A DNA stretch of 64,000 nucleotides, taken from contig NZ_AZCZ01000013.1 in the NCBI RefSeq assembly GCF_001434055.1, positions 1-64,000 of the forward strand, read 5' to 3'. Numbering within the stretch: the stretch's first letter is position 1; each line of letters starts with the position of its first letter. The stretch comes from Levilactobacillus parabrevis ATCC 53295 (lineage in GTDB: Bacteria; Bacillota; Bacilli; Lactobacillales; Lactobacillaceae). Below the pieces are notes generated by a model that was not told the DNA's origin, did not search any database, and saw nothing but the letters and a program-made list of their open reading frames with translations. The position numbers were made by a program, and so were the translations under genes. This document shows positions 34,940-43,636 of the stretch, in pieces.

Positions 34940-35489
34940 AGTATTGGTCATCACCGGGGCGACGGGGACTGGCAAGACCACCGTTCAGGATTACCTGGTC
35001 GATGAGTATCCCGTCACCAAGGTAATTACGCACACAACGCGACCACCACGTCAGGGTGAGGTCAACGGTCGTGATTACTATTTTGAGAGTGATGAGAGCT
35101 TTCCGAAGAATCATTACCTAGAGTCCGTCTTCTATTCCGGCTACCATTATGGGTCGTCACGTGAAGGCTTGGCGGCTGGTTTCGAGCGGGACCCCTTTGT
35201 GGCCATTGTTTTGGATAGTAAGGGCGCTATTACCTACGCACAGGAGTTGGGGGACGAGGCCGTCGTGATCTTTTTGACGGTCAGTCAGCCGGACGAGTTG
35301 CTTACACGGGTGACACAGCGTGGTGACGACCGAAGCATGCTCAAACAACGGTTTGCCAGTCCCGAATATCGGCGCGATTTGACCATGCCACTGGCGCTTC
35401 AGGGCAAGGCCATTCAGCTGAATAATGATAACTGGCAACAGACTCAGATTAAGTTAGATGAACTGATGAAACGCTTACAGGCAGAATAA
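34929..35489 (+). CDS. guanylate kinase-like P-loop protein
   Basis: 186 aa. P-loop GATGTGKTT at residues 9-17, followed by the guanylate-kinase region HTTRPPRQGEVNGRDYYF that binds GMP in true Gmk. Shorter than housekeeping Gmk (about 200 aa) and in an unusual place, so probably a paralogue rather than the essential enzyme. Coupled to the Nudix gene, suggesting a nucleotide-metabolism pair. Confidence 0.85.
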   Translation: MSNKVLVITGATGTGKTTVQDYLVDEYPVTKVITHTTRPPRQGEVNGRDYYFESDESFPKNHYLESVFYSGYHYGSSREGLAAGFERDPFVAIVLDSKGAITYAQELGDEAVVIFLTVSQPDELLTRVTQRGDDRSMLKQRFASPEYRRDLTMPLALQGKAIQLNNDNWQQTQIKLDELMKRLQAE

Positions 35490-35573
35490 GCGACGTCTTG
35501 GTTGAGTTTCGTTTGGAAATGTGCGAAACTTACTAGGAATTCGGACTAAATTTTTAAGAGGAGGCCGCCCATC

Positions 35574-36041
35574 ATGGCAGATACGTTGAACGCCGCTGTG
35601 GCGATTTTAAGAAAGAATAAGTTTAAGTTGACCAAACAGCGTCACGCGTTGCTGGAGTTTTTGTTGACCAATCAAGGTCACTATACGGATGTGGTGACCG
35701 TTGACGCTTATATGCGGACTGAATTTCCGGGGATGAGTCATAACACCGTCTACCGGAACCTGAAGGAATTTGAAGAGGTCGGTATTGTTGAACAGAATAC
35801 GGAACAGGAACGCACGCGGGTAAAGTACCAGTGTGACTTCCACCATCAACATCACCACCACTTCATTTGTCAGAATTGCGGGAAGGTCACCGAGCTCCAA
35901 ATGTGCCCGATGGACTTTTTCACGGACCAACTACCGGGCTACGACATCACGGGCCACAGCTTCGAACTCTACGGTATCTGCGCAGAGTGCAAGGCGGCCG
36001 GGGTTGTTGCGGCGCCCAAGAAGACGTTGGTCAACAACTAA
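35574..36041 (+). CDS. Fur family metalloregulator (Fur/Zur/PerR)
   Basis: 155 aa. Winged helix in the first 85 residues, then a His-rich metal region (HHQHHHHFICQNCGKV) with structural zinc CxxC pairs CQNC and CAEC. Which metal or peroxide it senses cannot be told by eye; the His cluster suggests Zur or Fur. GAGGAGG precedes the ATG. An A-type repeat begins 15 bp after the stop. Confidence 0.9.
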   Translation: MADTLNAAVAILRKNKFKLTKQRHALLEFLLTNQGHYTDVVTVDAYMRTEFPGMSHNTVYRNLKEFEEVGIVEQNTEQERTRVKYQCDFHHQHHHHFICQNCGKVTELQMCPMDFFTDQLPGYDITGHSFELYGICAECKAAGVVAAPKKTLVNN

Positions 36042-36056
36042 CGAGTTAAAAGTTGT

Positions 36057-36250
36057 CGCTTGCGGTAGCCAGAGGTTTCGCCTGCTGTGGGGACCGCCTG
36101 CAGCCAAAGAACGGGCTTCCGGCTCGGTTCGAAGCCTCACAAAATTTCTGTGAGTCTTCAAACACGTCCCGCTGTGTAAGACCGGGGAGAACCGAGCGCC
36201 CGGTCTAACGCAGCTGTCACGGCTGGCTACACCTCTGGCTACCTCCAGCT
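36057..36250 (+). repeat. A-type cloverleaf intergenic repeat (copy 5)
   Basis: CGCTTGCGGTAGCCAGAGGT pairs with ACCTCTGGCTACCTCCAGC. Inner stem GGTAGCCAGAGG/CCTCTGGCTACC is perfect. Hairpins GAAGCCTCAC/GTGAGTCTTC and CGCTGTGTAAGACCGGG/CCCGGTCTAACGCAG. In sense 3' of fur. Confidence 0.85.
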
Positions 36251-36425
36251 AGGAAAACTTGTTAATCTGACGTTAGCTGAATGGTCAACGACCTGATTCT
36301 CACGAACTTAGGAACTATGATAAGTTGGATGATTCATAAGTGGCCATCTAATCAGCGAGAGTTGTCTTGTGTCAATCGTAAGGAATACAGAAAGAGACTG
36401 GATATCCGGTTTTAAAACCTGTTTA

Positions 36426-36616
36426 AGCCGGAGGAGGTCAGGGATGGAGCCGGCCGTGATGATGGTGCTAAGACGGGAGCAATTCTTCCCGTTCTTACAC
36501 CATGGGACGAGCTTGGAAACTCGCGGTTTTGGCGAGGTTTCAAGTCGAGGTCCAAGACCGCTTCTCAAGTTTGGACCAGTCTCCACAGCAGGCGGAATCC
36601 CTGGCGGCCGCAGGCG
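36426..36616 (-). repeat. A-type cloverleaf intergenic repeat (copy 6)
   Basis: AGCCGGAGGAGGTCAGGGAT...ATCCCTGGCGGCCGCAGGCG. Arm CTTGGAAACTCGC/GCGAGGTTTCAAG and a GGTGCTAAGACGGG/CCCGTTCTTACACC hairpin. Faces copy 5 across 175 bp and is not in sense with either flanking gene. Confidence 0.85.
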
Positions 36617-36727
36617 AAAGTAAAGAGGTTGTAAACCTTAGGAAAAATTAAAAGAAATTTGAGATTTTTTTGAACTTAACGTGGGATAATAAGAACCATT
36701 GAGTTAATTCAGAAGGAGGAATGTAGC

Positions 36728-37261
36728 ATGGCGTACCGGACACCACCCTTTATTACGCCGTTTGCCATCGTTTCAATGGCACTCGCGCTCGGCGCTACCA
36801 ACGTGGTCACTAATTCCGTGACGAAGACCAATGAAGGGGCTTCACGGACGTCGACGAGTTCATCGCTGGTCGTCAACCAGTCAAATGATTCTAAGAAGAA
36901 GGCTAGCGACGACAGTAAGAAAAAGGACTCTGATTCTTCCAAGAAGGACAGCAGCGACTCATCTAACAAGGAGAGTAGCAGTAGTAGTTCCTCGACGGAT
37001 ACGGAAAGCTCTTCAGCAAATTCGACATCCGAAGACAACACGAATAATGGCACAACTACGGGGAACACCGGCAACACGGGGACGACTTCCAAGAAGAAGA
37101 CGTCATCCAGCACGACGAGTTCAGCAACGACTGATAATGATAATACCGCGAGTGACGACACGACGAACAGTGATGATACCACGGACGATACCGGATCAGG
37201 CACGTATAGTCACGCCACGACTTATAACAATACGAATGATACCAACGATACGGGTCAATAA
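36728..37261 (+). CDS. low-complexity Ser/Thr/Asn/Asp/Lys-rich secreted or surface protein
   Basis: 177 aa. A hydrophobic N-terminus (PFAIVSMALALGATNVVT) is a signal or anchor; the rest is almost wholly Ser, Thr, Asp, Asn and Lys, probably disordered and possibly glycosylated. No sortase motif. AGAAGGAGGAATG gives a strong ribosome site. The next gene begins 20 bp after the stop and is likely co-transcribed. Function unknown. Confidence 0.7.
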   Translation: MAYRTPPFITPFAIVSMALALGATNVVTNSVTKTNEGASRTSTSSSLVVNQSNDSKKKASDDSKKKDSDSSKKDSSDSSNKESSSSSSSTDTESSSANSTSEDNTNNGTTTGNTGNTGTTSKKKTSSSTTSSATTDNDNTASDDTTNSDDTTDDTGSGTYSHATTYNNTNDTNDTGQ

Positions 37262-37281
37262 CGAAGAAAGGGGGACCGACA

Positions 37282-38229
37282 ATGCTTAGTTTTCTTGATA
37301 TGGTCAACCATTACCTGGGCTACATCAATGTGAGTGTTAAGATTAAGAACCGCATTTACGTCATTTTGGGCGCATTAGGGGATCTCTACCTGTTTTATAT
37401 CGCCGTGCGTTATCTCCAAAATGGTCACCCATTCTGGGGCTTATTGATTCTGTTGATTGCCTTGGTACTGCTGTACTTTGTCTATCTCAATACGGTGTAC
37501 TACTTCACCCAGAAGAAGGCTCCATTCGATATTTCGCCTAAGATTGAAAAGGCGCTGCACATGAAGCCGAAAGAAGCCGAGGAGGACAAGCCCCGACGAA
37601 CGATGGGTGGTCGGAATATTCCAGCAAATGGCTACTTCGATGAGAAGAAAATATTACCTGGGAAATTAACGTCGACACCAATCGAACAAGCCAACATCCA
37701 AAACTTGGCGAGTCGCCTGCAACAAAATCAGTTGTTGCAGATGGACTACTCGGGGTTAGGTGACCGTGAAATTACGGAGCAGGCCCGGCAGACGGGGAAG
37801 CCCGTTTACGCTTCGGGTCCCGGCGCTTTGATTCCCTACTTTGACATGCAAACGGAAAACGATCAATTGGTCGTTTACGCCGGCATGAATCAGGCTGAAA
37901 AGCAACGCGTCGGTGTGGTCAGCACGGTCGGTCTGCAAAATGTGGCCGATGTTCGGGATCAAATCGAACTGTATTTAGCCAATGCTACGTTAGTCGGGGG
38001 TCCTTTCAAGGTTCTCGGCCGGACGTCAGTGATTGAACAGGCCAACGACTTTCAAGTGGCCGTTCAACTGGCATATAAGCATCAGGGTGGCACCAAGCCA
38101 GCGCCAACGAGTACTGACCAGATGACCCGTGAGTCTACGGCGACATCACGGCGGGCCCGTTACGACGATGCGCCACAGACGGAGACCGAGTCTGAACCGA
38201 TGACGCGGACCTCCCGTTACCACCATTAA
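37282..38229 (+). CDS. conserved membrane protein, DUF6681-like, 315 aa
   Basis: Two hydrophobic segments (about 26-44 and 50-70), then a cytoplasmic-looking polar domain with YFDEKKILPG and a C-terminal Arg/Thr/Ser-rich tail. It resembles a lactobacillal family of membrane proteins without known function (the DUF name is from memory). Lies in an operon with the low-complexity surface protein. AAAGGGGG ribosome site. Confidence 0.7.
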   Translation: MLSFLDMVNHYLGYINVSVKIKNRIYVILGALGDLYLFYIAVRYLQNGHPFWGLLILLIALVLLYFVYLNTVYYFTQKKAPFDISPKIEKALHMKPKEAEEDKPRRTMGGRNIPANGYFDEKKILPGKLTSTPIEQANIQNLASRLQQNQLLQMDYSGLGDREITEQARQTGKPVYASGPGALIPYFDMQTENDQLVVYAGMNQAEKQRVGVVSTVGLQNVADVRDQIELYLANATLVGGPFKVLGRTSVIEQANDFQVAVQLAYKHQGGTKPAPTSTDQMTRESTATSRRARYDDAPQTETESEPMTRTSRYHH

Positions 38230-38250
38230 TGAATCAGCATGATAACCGGC

Positions 38251-38287
38251 ACGCTCAGAGATATTCTCTCTGAACGTGCTTTTTTGT
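38251..38287 (+). terminator. intrinsic terminator
   Basis: GCACGCTCAGAGA/TCTCTGAACGTGC stem with T6. From here to 38649 no feature is recognised. Confidence 0.85.
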
Positions 38288-38649
38288 ACCCATTATTGTT
38301 GCTATAGATGCGCTAACGGCCGTCCGAGGCATGACATTGTGACGTCAGTCTGCTACAAAATAGTCAAAGTGGACAGGTGACTTTTCCTAGAGTCGGGGTG
38401 GTCGGTAACAGACTATATCGCTGTGAGATAGTGCATAGCTAACATGCTGGTCCCAACTGATGCGAGAAAACCAGCGAACTTGTAAAAAATGTTCGGGTTT
38501 TGATAGCCTGAATGTCACGTTTTCTAACATCGCGGTGCTAACTGACAGAAAAATTTTCACGTGAATATCACAGAGGCTTAACCCGTGGTATGACTAACGT
38601 TTTTGAGCTTAAACCATCACTGGGGGTGGTTACATATGATGTGTTTATT

Positions 38650-38678
38650 TTGACCGGGTTATTTTTTTGGTTTAAACT
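38650..38678 (+). promoter_or_regulatory. sigma-A promoter of the Gln-type ABC operon
   Basis: -35 TTGACC (38650-38655), 17-bp spacer, -10 TAAACT (38673-38678), 89 bp before the first ATG. Confidence 0.6.
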
Positions 38679-38766
38679 TTAACCTAGACTCAAAAAACAC
38701 GGAGTAAAATTTCAGGAGTGGGAGTCGCCTTCGGGCAAATACTTTAGTTAGTGGAGGGAAAGACTT

Positions 38767-39507
38767 ATGTCAATGATTGAATTTCACAACGTTGAAAAAT
38801 ACTACGGTAGCTTTCACGCACTGCATAACATTAATCTGACGATTGAGGACGGTGAAACGGTCGTGCTGATCGGACCATCTGGGTCTGGGAAGTCGACGTT
38901 GATTCGGACCATCAATGGTCTGGAATCGATTCGCCATGGGCAACTGATTGTAAACGGTCAGGACCTCGCCAACCCCAAGACCGATATGAACCGGATCCGT
39001 AAGAACGTGGGAATGGTGTTCCAACACTTTAATTTATACGCCAACAAAACAATTCTTGAAAACATCATGTTAGCGCCAAGAATCGTGCTGCACCGTGACG
39101 AAAATGAAAACAAAAAGGTTGCCATGGAAATGCTCGATCGCGTGGGTTTGGCGGACCAAGCGCCCAAGATGCCTTCCCAATTATCTGGGGGGCAACAGCA
39201 ACGAATCGCGATTGCCCGCTCACTGGCAATGAAACCCAAGTGTCTGTTATTTGACGAACCAACCAGTGCCTTGGATCCCGAAATGATCGATGATGTGCTG
39301 AACGTTATGAAGACCATCGCGCGGGATTCCAGTATGACTACCTTAGTCGTGACCCACGAAATGGGATTTGCTCGTGAAGTAGCCAACCGGGTTATCTTCA
39401 TGGCTGATGGCCGGATTCTGGAAGATGACTCTAAAGAAACCTTCTTCGATGGGCAACCAACGAATGAACGGGCGCGTCAATTCTTAAGCAAGATTATTAC
39501 ACACTAA
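38767..39507 (+). CDS. glnQ: polar amino-acid ABC transporter ATPase, GlnQ-type
   Basis: 246 aa. Walker A GPSGSGKST (residues 37-45), signature LSGGQQQR, Walker B CLLFDEPTSALDPE, then H-loop VVTHEMGFA, which is diagnostic of GlnQ/ArtP-type ATPases. First of four genes for uptake of glutamine, glutamate or aspartate-type substrates. GTGGAGGGA ribosome site. Confidence 0.9.
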   Translation: MSMIEFHNVEKYYGSFHALHNINLTIEDGETVVLIGPSGSGKSTLIRTINGLESIRHGQLIVNGQDLANPKTDMNRIRKNVGMVFQHFNLYANKTILENIMLAPRIVLHRDENENKKVAMEMLDRVGLADQAPKMPSQLSGGQQQRIAIARSLAMKPKCLLFDEPTSALDPEMIDDVLNVMKTIARDSSMTTLVVTHEMGFAREVANRVIFMADGRILEDDSKETFFDGQPTNERARQFLSKIITH

Positions 39508-39527
39508 AACGGGGAGGAACATGACAT

Positions 39528-40364
39528 ATGAAGAAGTTTATTCGAATCCTCGGCTTAGTTCTGACCCTGTTAACATTGACGGTGGTCGCCAGTGCTTGCG
39601 GCCATAAGCCGCTGTCGCAACGCAATGTGTTGCAGACGGACCGCCAGGACAAGACGATTACTTGGGGTGTCAAGGCGGATACCCGACTGTTTGGGTTACT
39701 CGACACCAAGGACAATCAAATCAAAGGTTTTGAAGTGGATCTCGCTACGGCATTGACTAAGCAGATGCTCGGTAAGGATGCCAAGGCTAAATTCATTCAG
39801 GTGACGAGTTCAACGCGGATGCCGATGCTGAAAAATGGGAACATCGATGCCATCATTGCTACGATGACCAACACACCGGAGCGGCGGAAACAAGTTGATT
39901 TCTCGAAAACCTACTTCTTTGCCGGGCAGTCACTGCTGGTCAAGAAGGGTAGTCGGATCAAGAACGTGAAGGACTTAAACAAACAGAAGGGGACCGTCCT
40001 CGGTGTTGTGGGGTCGGACTCCGTGCAAAATGTGGCGAAGGTCGCTCCCGATGCCAAGGTGCTTCAGTTGACCGACTACGCGCAAGCCATGACCGCTTTG
40101 AAGTCCGGTCAAGGGCAAGCGTTGACGACCGATAACGGGATTCTTTACGGGATGTCCGTTCAGAACCCTGGCTACGAGGTTACTGGGGGCACGTTCGTTT
40201 CCGAACCTTACGGGATTGCAATCGACAAGAACCAGGAGCCATTCAAGGCGTCCGTGAACAAGGCGCTGACGCAGTTGCGTGAGAATGGTGAATATGACAA
40301 GATTCTTCACAAGTGGTTCCACAACGTGAAGGGCTTTGACTACAAGGAGGCGGCTAAAGAATGA
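39528..40364 (+). CDS. polar amino-acid ABC transporter substrate-binding lipoprotein
   Basis: 278 aa. Lipobox VASAC at residue 24, so a lipoprotein. SBP_bac_3 domain: FGLLDTKDNQIKGFEVDLATAL, then DFSKTYFFAGQSLLVKKGS typical of Gln/Glu/Asp-binding proteins, and EPYGIAIDKNQEPF. Its stop overlaps the next start (ATGA). Confidence 0.9.
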   Translation: MKKFIRILGLVLTLLTLTVVASACGHKPLSQRNVLQTDRQDKTITWGVKADTRLFGLLDTKDNQIKGFEVDLATALTKQMLGKDAKAKFIQVTSSTRMPMLKNGNIDAIIATMTNTPERRKQVDFSKTYFFAGQSLLVKKGSRIKNVKDLNKQKGTVLGVVGSDSVQNVAKVAPDAKVLQLTDYAQAMTALKSGQGQALTTDNGILYGMSVQNPGYEVTGGTFVSEPYGIAIDKNQEPFKASVNKALTQLRENGEYDKILHKWFHNVKGFDYKEAAKE

Positions 40365-40999
40365 TTCATATCTTTCAAGCATACGGAGGCACACTCCTCT
40401 ATGGCCTTGGCCAAACGCTATTGTGTAGCCTCATCGCATTGATTTTTAGTCTGATAATTGGGACGTTCTTCGCTTTACTGGAGGAATCACCAAGCAAGAT
40501 TGGCCGGCGAATCGCGCGGGCTTATATCGAGCTCTTCCGGAACATTCCACTGCTGGTAATCACGATGTTCTTCTACGTCGTCTTCCCGCTATATGTGGTC
40601 AAGATGAACGGGTTCACCGCCGGGACGATTGGATTGACACTCTACACGTCTTCCTTTATCGCCGAAACGGTGCGGGCGGGCATTCAGTCCGTCGATCCCG
40701 GTCAAATGGAAGGCTCCCGGTCAAATGGGTTTACGTACTGGCAAGCCATGCGCTACGTGGTGTTGCCTCAGGCCTTTCGCTACGTCATCCCACCACTGGG
40801 AAATCAATTCGTGAACTTGGTCAAAAACTCTTCGACGTTAGCCTTTGTCGGTGGGTTTGACCTGATGTACCAAGGAAACGTTATCGCCTCAAGCTCACTG
40901 GAAACTATGGCGGCATACTCCGCCGTGGGGGTCCTCTACCTGATTATTACGATGCCAATCAGTTACTACATGCGCTACTTGGAAAAGCGGTTAGCTTAA
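40361..40999 (+). CDS. polar amino-acid ABC transporter permease 1
   Basis: 212 aa, about five hydrophobic segments. HisMQ-type permease: AYIELFRNIPLLV near residue 50 and GQMEGSRSNGFTYWQAMRYVVLPQA (EAA loop, contacts the ATPase). Overlaps the binding-protein gene by 4 nt. Confidence 0.9.
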   Translation: MIHIFQAYGGTLLYGLGQTLLCSLIALIFSLIIGTFFALLEESPSKIGRRIARAYIELFRNIPLLVITMFFYVVFPLYVVKMNGFTAGTIGLTLYTSSFIAETVRAGIQSVDPGQMEGSRSNGFTYWQAMRYVVLPQAFRYVIPPLGNQFVNLVKNSSTLAFVGGFDLMYQGNVIASSSLETMAAYSAVGVLYLIITMPISYYMRYLEKRLA

Positions 41000-41015
41000 G
41001 GGGAGGAGAATCATT

Positions 41016-41672
41016 ATGCTGCAAAATTTTATTGATGCCTATTCTCCCGACAACCTGCGCTACCTGCTCGGGGGCTTATGGATTACGATTCTGGTTTCCG
41101 TCGTCTCGATCATTGGGAGTTTTATTATCGGGTCGATTCTCGGTGTGATTCGCTATGTGAAGATTAAATATTTATCGGCGGTCGTTGGATTCATCATCGA
41201 TGTGATTCGGAACCTGCCACTGTTGTTGATCCTGTTCTTTACCTACTTTGGCTTACCCAACCTGGGAGTTAAGCCGGAGATTATTCCGGCGGCCATCCTC
41301 GCCATGACCATCTTTGAGTCCACAATGCTCGCTGAAATCGTGCGCTCCGGGATTCAAGCGGTCGACTCCGGTCAGATGGAAGGGGCCCGAGCTAACGGGC
41401 TAACTTACTGGCAAGGTCTGTGGCACATCGTGTTGCCGCAAGCTTTAGTCAAAATGATTCCGGCCATCGTGAGCCAATTCATCTCACTGGTTAAGGACAC
41501 GTCTTTGGCAACGATTATCCTGTTACCAGAAATGTTGTTCCGGTCACAGATCATTTACGGGCAAAACACCAATTACATTATTCCAATGTTTGTGGCGATT
41601 GCTTTGATGTACTTCATCGTTTGTTACCTGCTGTCGCTCCTATCACGCTACTTAGAGAAGCGCCAAGCCTAA
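41016..41672 (+). CDS. polar amino-acid ABC transporter permease 2
   Basis: 218 aa, HisMQ-type with DVIRNLPLLLI and EAA loop GQMEGARANGLTYWQGLWHIVLPQA. Pairs with permease 1 as a heterodimer. GGGGAGGAG ribosome site; an A-type repeat starts 32 bp after the stop. Confidence 0.9.
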   Translation: MLQNFIDAYSPDNLRYLLGGLWITILVSVVSIIGSFIIGSILGVIRYVKIKYLSAVVGFIIDVIRNLPLLLILFFTYFGLPNLGVKPEIIPAAILAMTIFESTMLAEIVRSGIQAVDSGQMEGARANGLTYWQGLWHIVLPQALVKMIPAIVSQFISLVKDTSLATIILLPEMLFRSQIIYGQNTNYIIPMFVAIALMYFIVCYLLSLLSRYLEKRQA

Positions 41673-41704
41673 GGTTGTGTTAGGGATGTGTTGTAGTGAT
41701 GTGC

Positions 41705-41898
41705 CGCCTGCGGCAGCCAGGGATTCCGCCTGCTGTGGGGACCGCCTGCAGCCAAAGAGCGGGCTTCCGGCTCGGTTTGAAACCTCGCGAGGTTCATGCG
41801 AGTTTCCAAACGCGTCCCATGCTGTAAACCCGGGAAGAACCTAGCGCCCGGGCTAACAGCATCGTCACGGCCGGCTGCATCCCTGGCTGCCTCCGGCT
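41705..41898 (+). repeat. A-type cloverleaf intergenic repeat (copy 7), the clearest example
   Basis: Outer stem GGCAGCCAGGGAT/ATCCCTGGCTGCC (13 bp perfect). Hairpins GTTTGAAACCTCGC/GCGAGTTTCCAAAC and ATGCTGTAAACCCGGG/CCCGGGCTAACAGCAT; the GCAGCCAAAGAGCGGGCTTCCGGCT segment forms the third. In sense 3' of the Gln-type operon and before its terminator. Confidence 0.9.
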
Positions 41899-42005
41899 CT
41901 ACGTGACAGCTCTGACAAAAGTTATGCTTGGGCTGTGACCGTAGTGCGATAGTTACTGCTAGCCGATTGTTAAGCTGGCGTTGTACTGAACTTTAGATAT
42001 AAATA

Positions 42006-42052
42006 AAAATAACCATCGACACATTCGGTTTGAGTGTGTTGATGGTTATTTT
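42006..42052 (+). terminator. intrinsic terminator
   Basis: AAAATAACCATC..ACACA/TGTGT.GATGGTTATTTT, downstream of the A-type repeat. Confidence 0.85.
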
Positions 42053-42103
42053 GCGTGACGGAGTCTATTGAGAGACTAGTTGGTCCTGGTTACTACCGCG
42101 TAC

Positions 42104-42285
42104 GCCGCAGGGGTGGTGAAAATGGGCTCAGCTGTGGGAATTCTCTTAGCGGCGGTATGTGCCGCTTAGAGAATTGGTGTGCTTGAAATTCTGATTTTTG
42201 AAGTTCGAGCACAAGCCTAGAGACCGGGCTTTGGCTCTAGGCGTCCGCCCTCAGCGTCACGGTCCATTTTCACCGGCCCGGAGGC
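42104..42285 (-). repeat. B-type cloverleaf intergenic repeat (copy 7) with perfect flanking arms
   Basis: Outer stem GGTGAAAATGG/CCATTTTCACC. Hairpin AATTCTCTTAGCGGC/GCCGCTTAGAGAATT (15 bp perfect), arm GTGCTTGAA/TTCGAGCAC, arm GCCTAGAGACCG/GGCTCTAGGC. Outside the core a 14-bp perfect inverted repeat GGTCCTGGTTACTA (42082-42095) / TAGTAACCAGGACC (42300-42313) brackets it. In sense 3' of hflX. Confidence 0.9.
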
Positions 42286-42316
42286 CTGATAACGCCTAGT
42301 AGTAACCAGGACCAAA

Positions 42317-42353
42317 TAAAAATCATCCTCAACTGATGTGGGGATGATCTTTT
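42317..42353 (-). terminator. intrinsic terminator of hflX
   Basis: Minus strand GATCATCC.CA/GGATGATT followed by TTTTATTT. It lies between the hflX stop and the B-type repeat. Confidence 0.75.
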
Positions 42354-42358
42354 TTGAT

Positions 42359-43636
42359 TTATTCAGTAACCACGAATTTCTTGAAGCGGTCGAAGTCAGC
42401 CTGTTGTAGCTCAACCTTCAGGGCCGTTCCCTCAGCTTCGTAGTTGGTATCCAGAACGTTGGCGTTTTCGTTTAAGTAAGAGACGATTTCGCCGTCTGAG
42501 AAAGGCACCAGGAAGTTGGCGGTGACGTAGTTGTGGAAGACCTTTTCCTTCATTGCCTTGACCAACATGGCAATAGAATCGGAATCCTTGGCTGACAGAA
42601 TCAGTTGGTCGCCGACGCGGCTAGGATAGCTTGCTTCCGTCAAATCGGCCTTGTTGAAGACCGTGATCATTGGCACGTCGGTCACGCCGATTTCTTCCAG
42701 CGTCTTCTCCGTGGTGGCCATCATGGCCTCGCGGTTCGGATCGGCATAATCCACGACCTGAACCAGTAAGTCGGCGCTGGCTGCTTCGGCTAACGTGGAA
42801 CGGAAGGCCTTGACCAGTTGGGTTGGCAGTTGGCTCACGAACCCAACCGTATCGCTCAACAGCATCTTCTTTTGGTCGGGGAAGACTAACTGCCGGACAC
42901 TGGTATCCAGCGTGGCGAACAGCATATCCTTCACGAAGACTTGCTTGTCTTCACTCTTCCCGAATTCACGGACGAGGGCGTTCATTAACGTTGATTTCCC
43001 AGCGTTGGTGTACCCGACTAGGGCAACGGAAGGTAATTCGTTACGTTCCCGCTGTTGCCGTTGGGTAGCCGCTGCCTGGGTGATTTCTTTGAGTTCGTGA
43101 TTGACGTGGTTAATGGAACGTTGGATGGTCCGGCGACTCATTTCAGTCTGTGATTCACCAGAACCACGGTTGGTGAAGCCACCGCCACCGCCGCTACCGG
43201 TCTGCTGGTCCAGTCGTTGTGAGGCGCTGGTGTGCAGGCGGGGCAGTTGGTATTGTAACATGGCCAGTTGAACCTGTAACTTGGCTTCGCGAGACTGTGC
43301 CCGGTTAGCGAAAATTTCAAGAATCAGGCCGGTCCGGTCAATGATTCTGGCCTTCGTCCCGTTTTCCAGGTTCCGAATCTGACTGGGGGTCAGCTCATCG
43401 TTGACGATAATGATGTCGACACCATCGTCAGCGACAATTTGGGCTAACTCCTCAACCTTCCCAGTACCAAAGTAGGTCCCGGGATTGGGCTTAGTCAAAG
43501 ATTGTTGAATCTCTTCTGCCACGGTCATGTTATTGGCTTCCACCAAATTTCTAAGCTCCGTCATGGAGTAGTTAAACGTGGCTTGACCAGCGTTTAGACC
43601 AATCGTGATGACGGGTGTACGTGGGGTTTCTTCCAA
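42359..43636 (-). CDS. hflX: GTPase HflX
   Basis: 425 aa. An N-terminal HflX domain (NPGTYFGTGKVEEL, NDELTPSQIRNLE) precedes the G domain with G1 GYTNAGKST, G3 DTVGF and G4 NKAD. HflX splits stalled or hibernating 70S ribosomes, notably after heat stress. A Gly-rich stretch (SGGGGGFTNRGSGE) separates the domains. TTG start fixed by AAGGAGGGTGATC. Confidence 0.95.
   Translation of the reverse strand: MEETPRTPVITIGLNAGQATFNYSMTELRNLVEANNMTVAEEIQQSLTKPNPGTYFGTGKVEELAQIVADDGVDIIIVNDELTPSQIRNLENGTKARIIDRTGLILEIFANRAQSREAKLQVQLAMLQYQLPRLHTSASQRLDQQTGSGGGGGFTNRGSGESQTEMSRRTIQRSINHVNHELKEITQAAATQRQQRERNELPSVALVGYTNAGKSTLMNALVREFGKSEDKQVFVKDMLFATLDTSVRQLVFPDQKKMLLSDTVGFVSQLPTQLVKAFRSTLAEAASADLLVQVVDYADPNREAMMATTEKTLEEIGVTDVPMITVFNKADLTEASYPSRVGDQLILSAKDSDSIAMLVKAMKEKVFHNYVTANFLVPFSDGEIVSYLNENANVLDTNYEAEGTALKVELQQADFDRFKKFVVTE

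Noticed and set aside
36426-36616. Insertion sequence or MITE derived from a transposase-bearing element
   Set aside because: No transposase gene occurs in the window and I cannot define target duplications, so mobility of the A/B repeats is left as an open question.
36831-37289. Arg/Thr-rich 152-aa ORF and a Val/Ser-rich minus-strand ORF (36709-37203) over the low-complexity gene
   Set aside because: They are frame shadows of the repetitive Ser/Thr/Asp codons; neither has a ribosome site, while the 36728-37261 frame has a strong one and a signal-like N-terminus.
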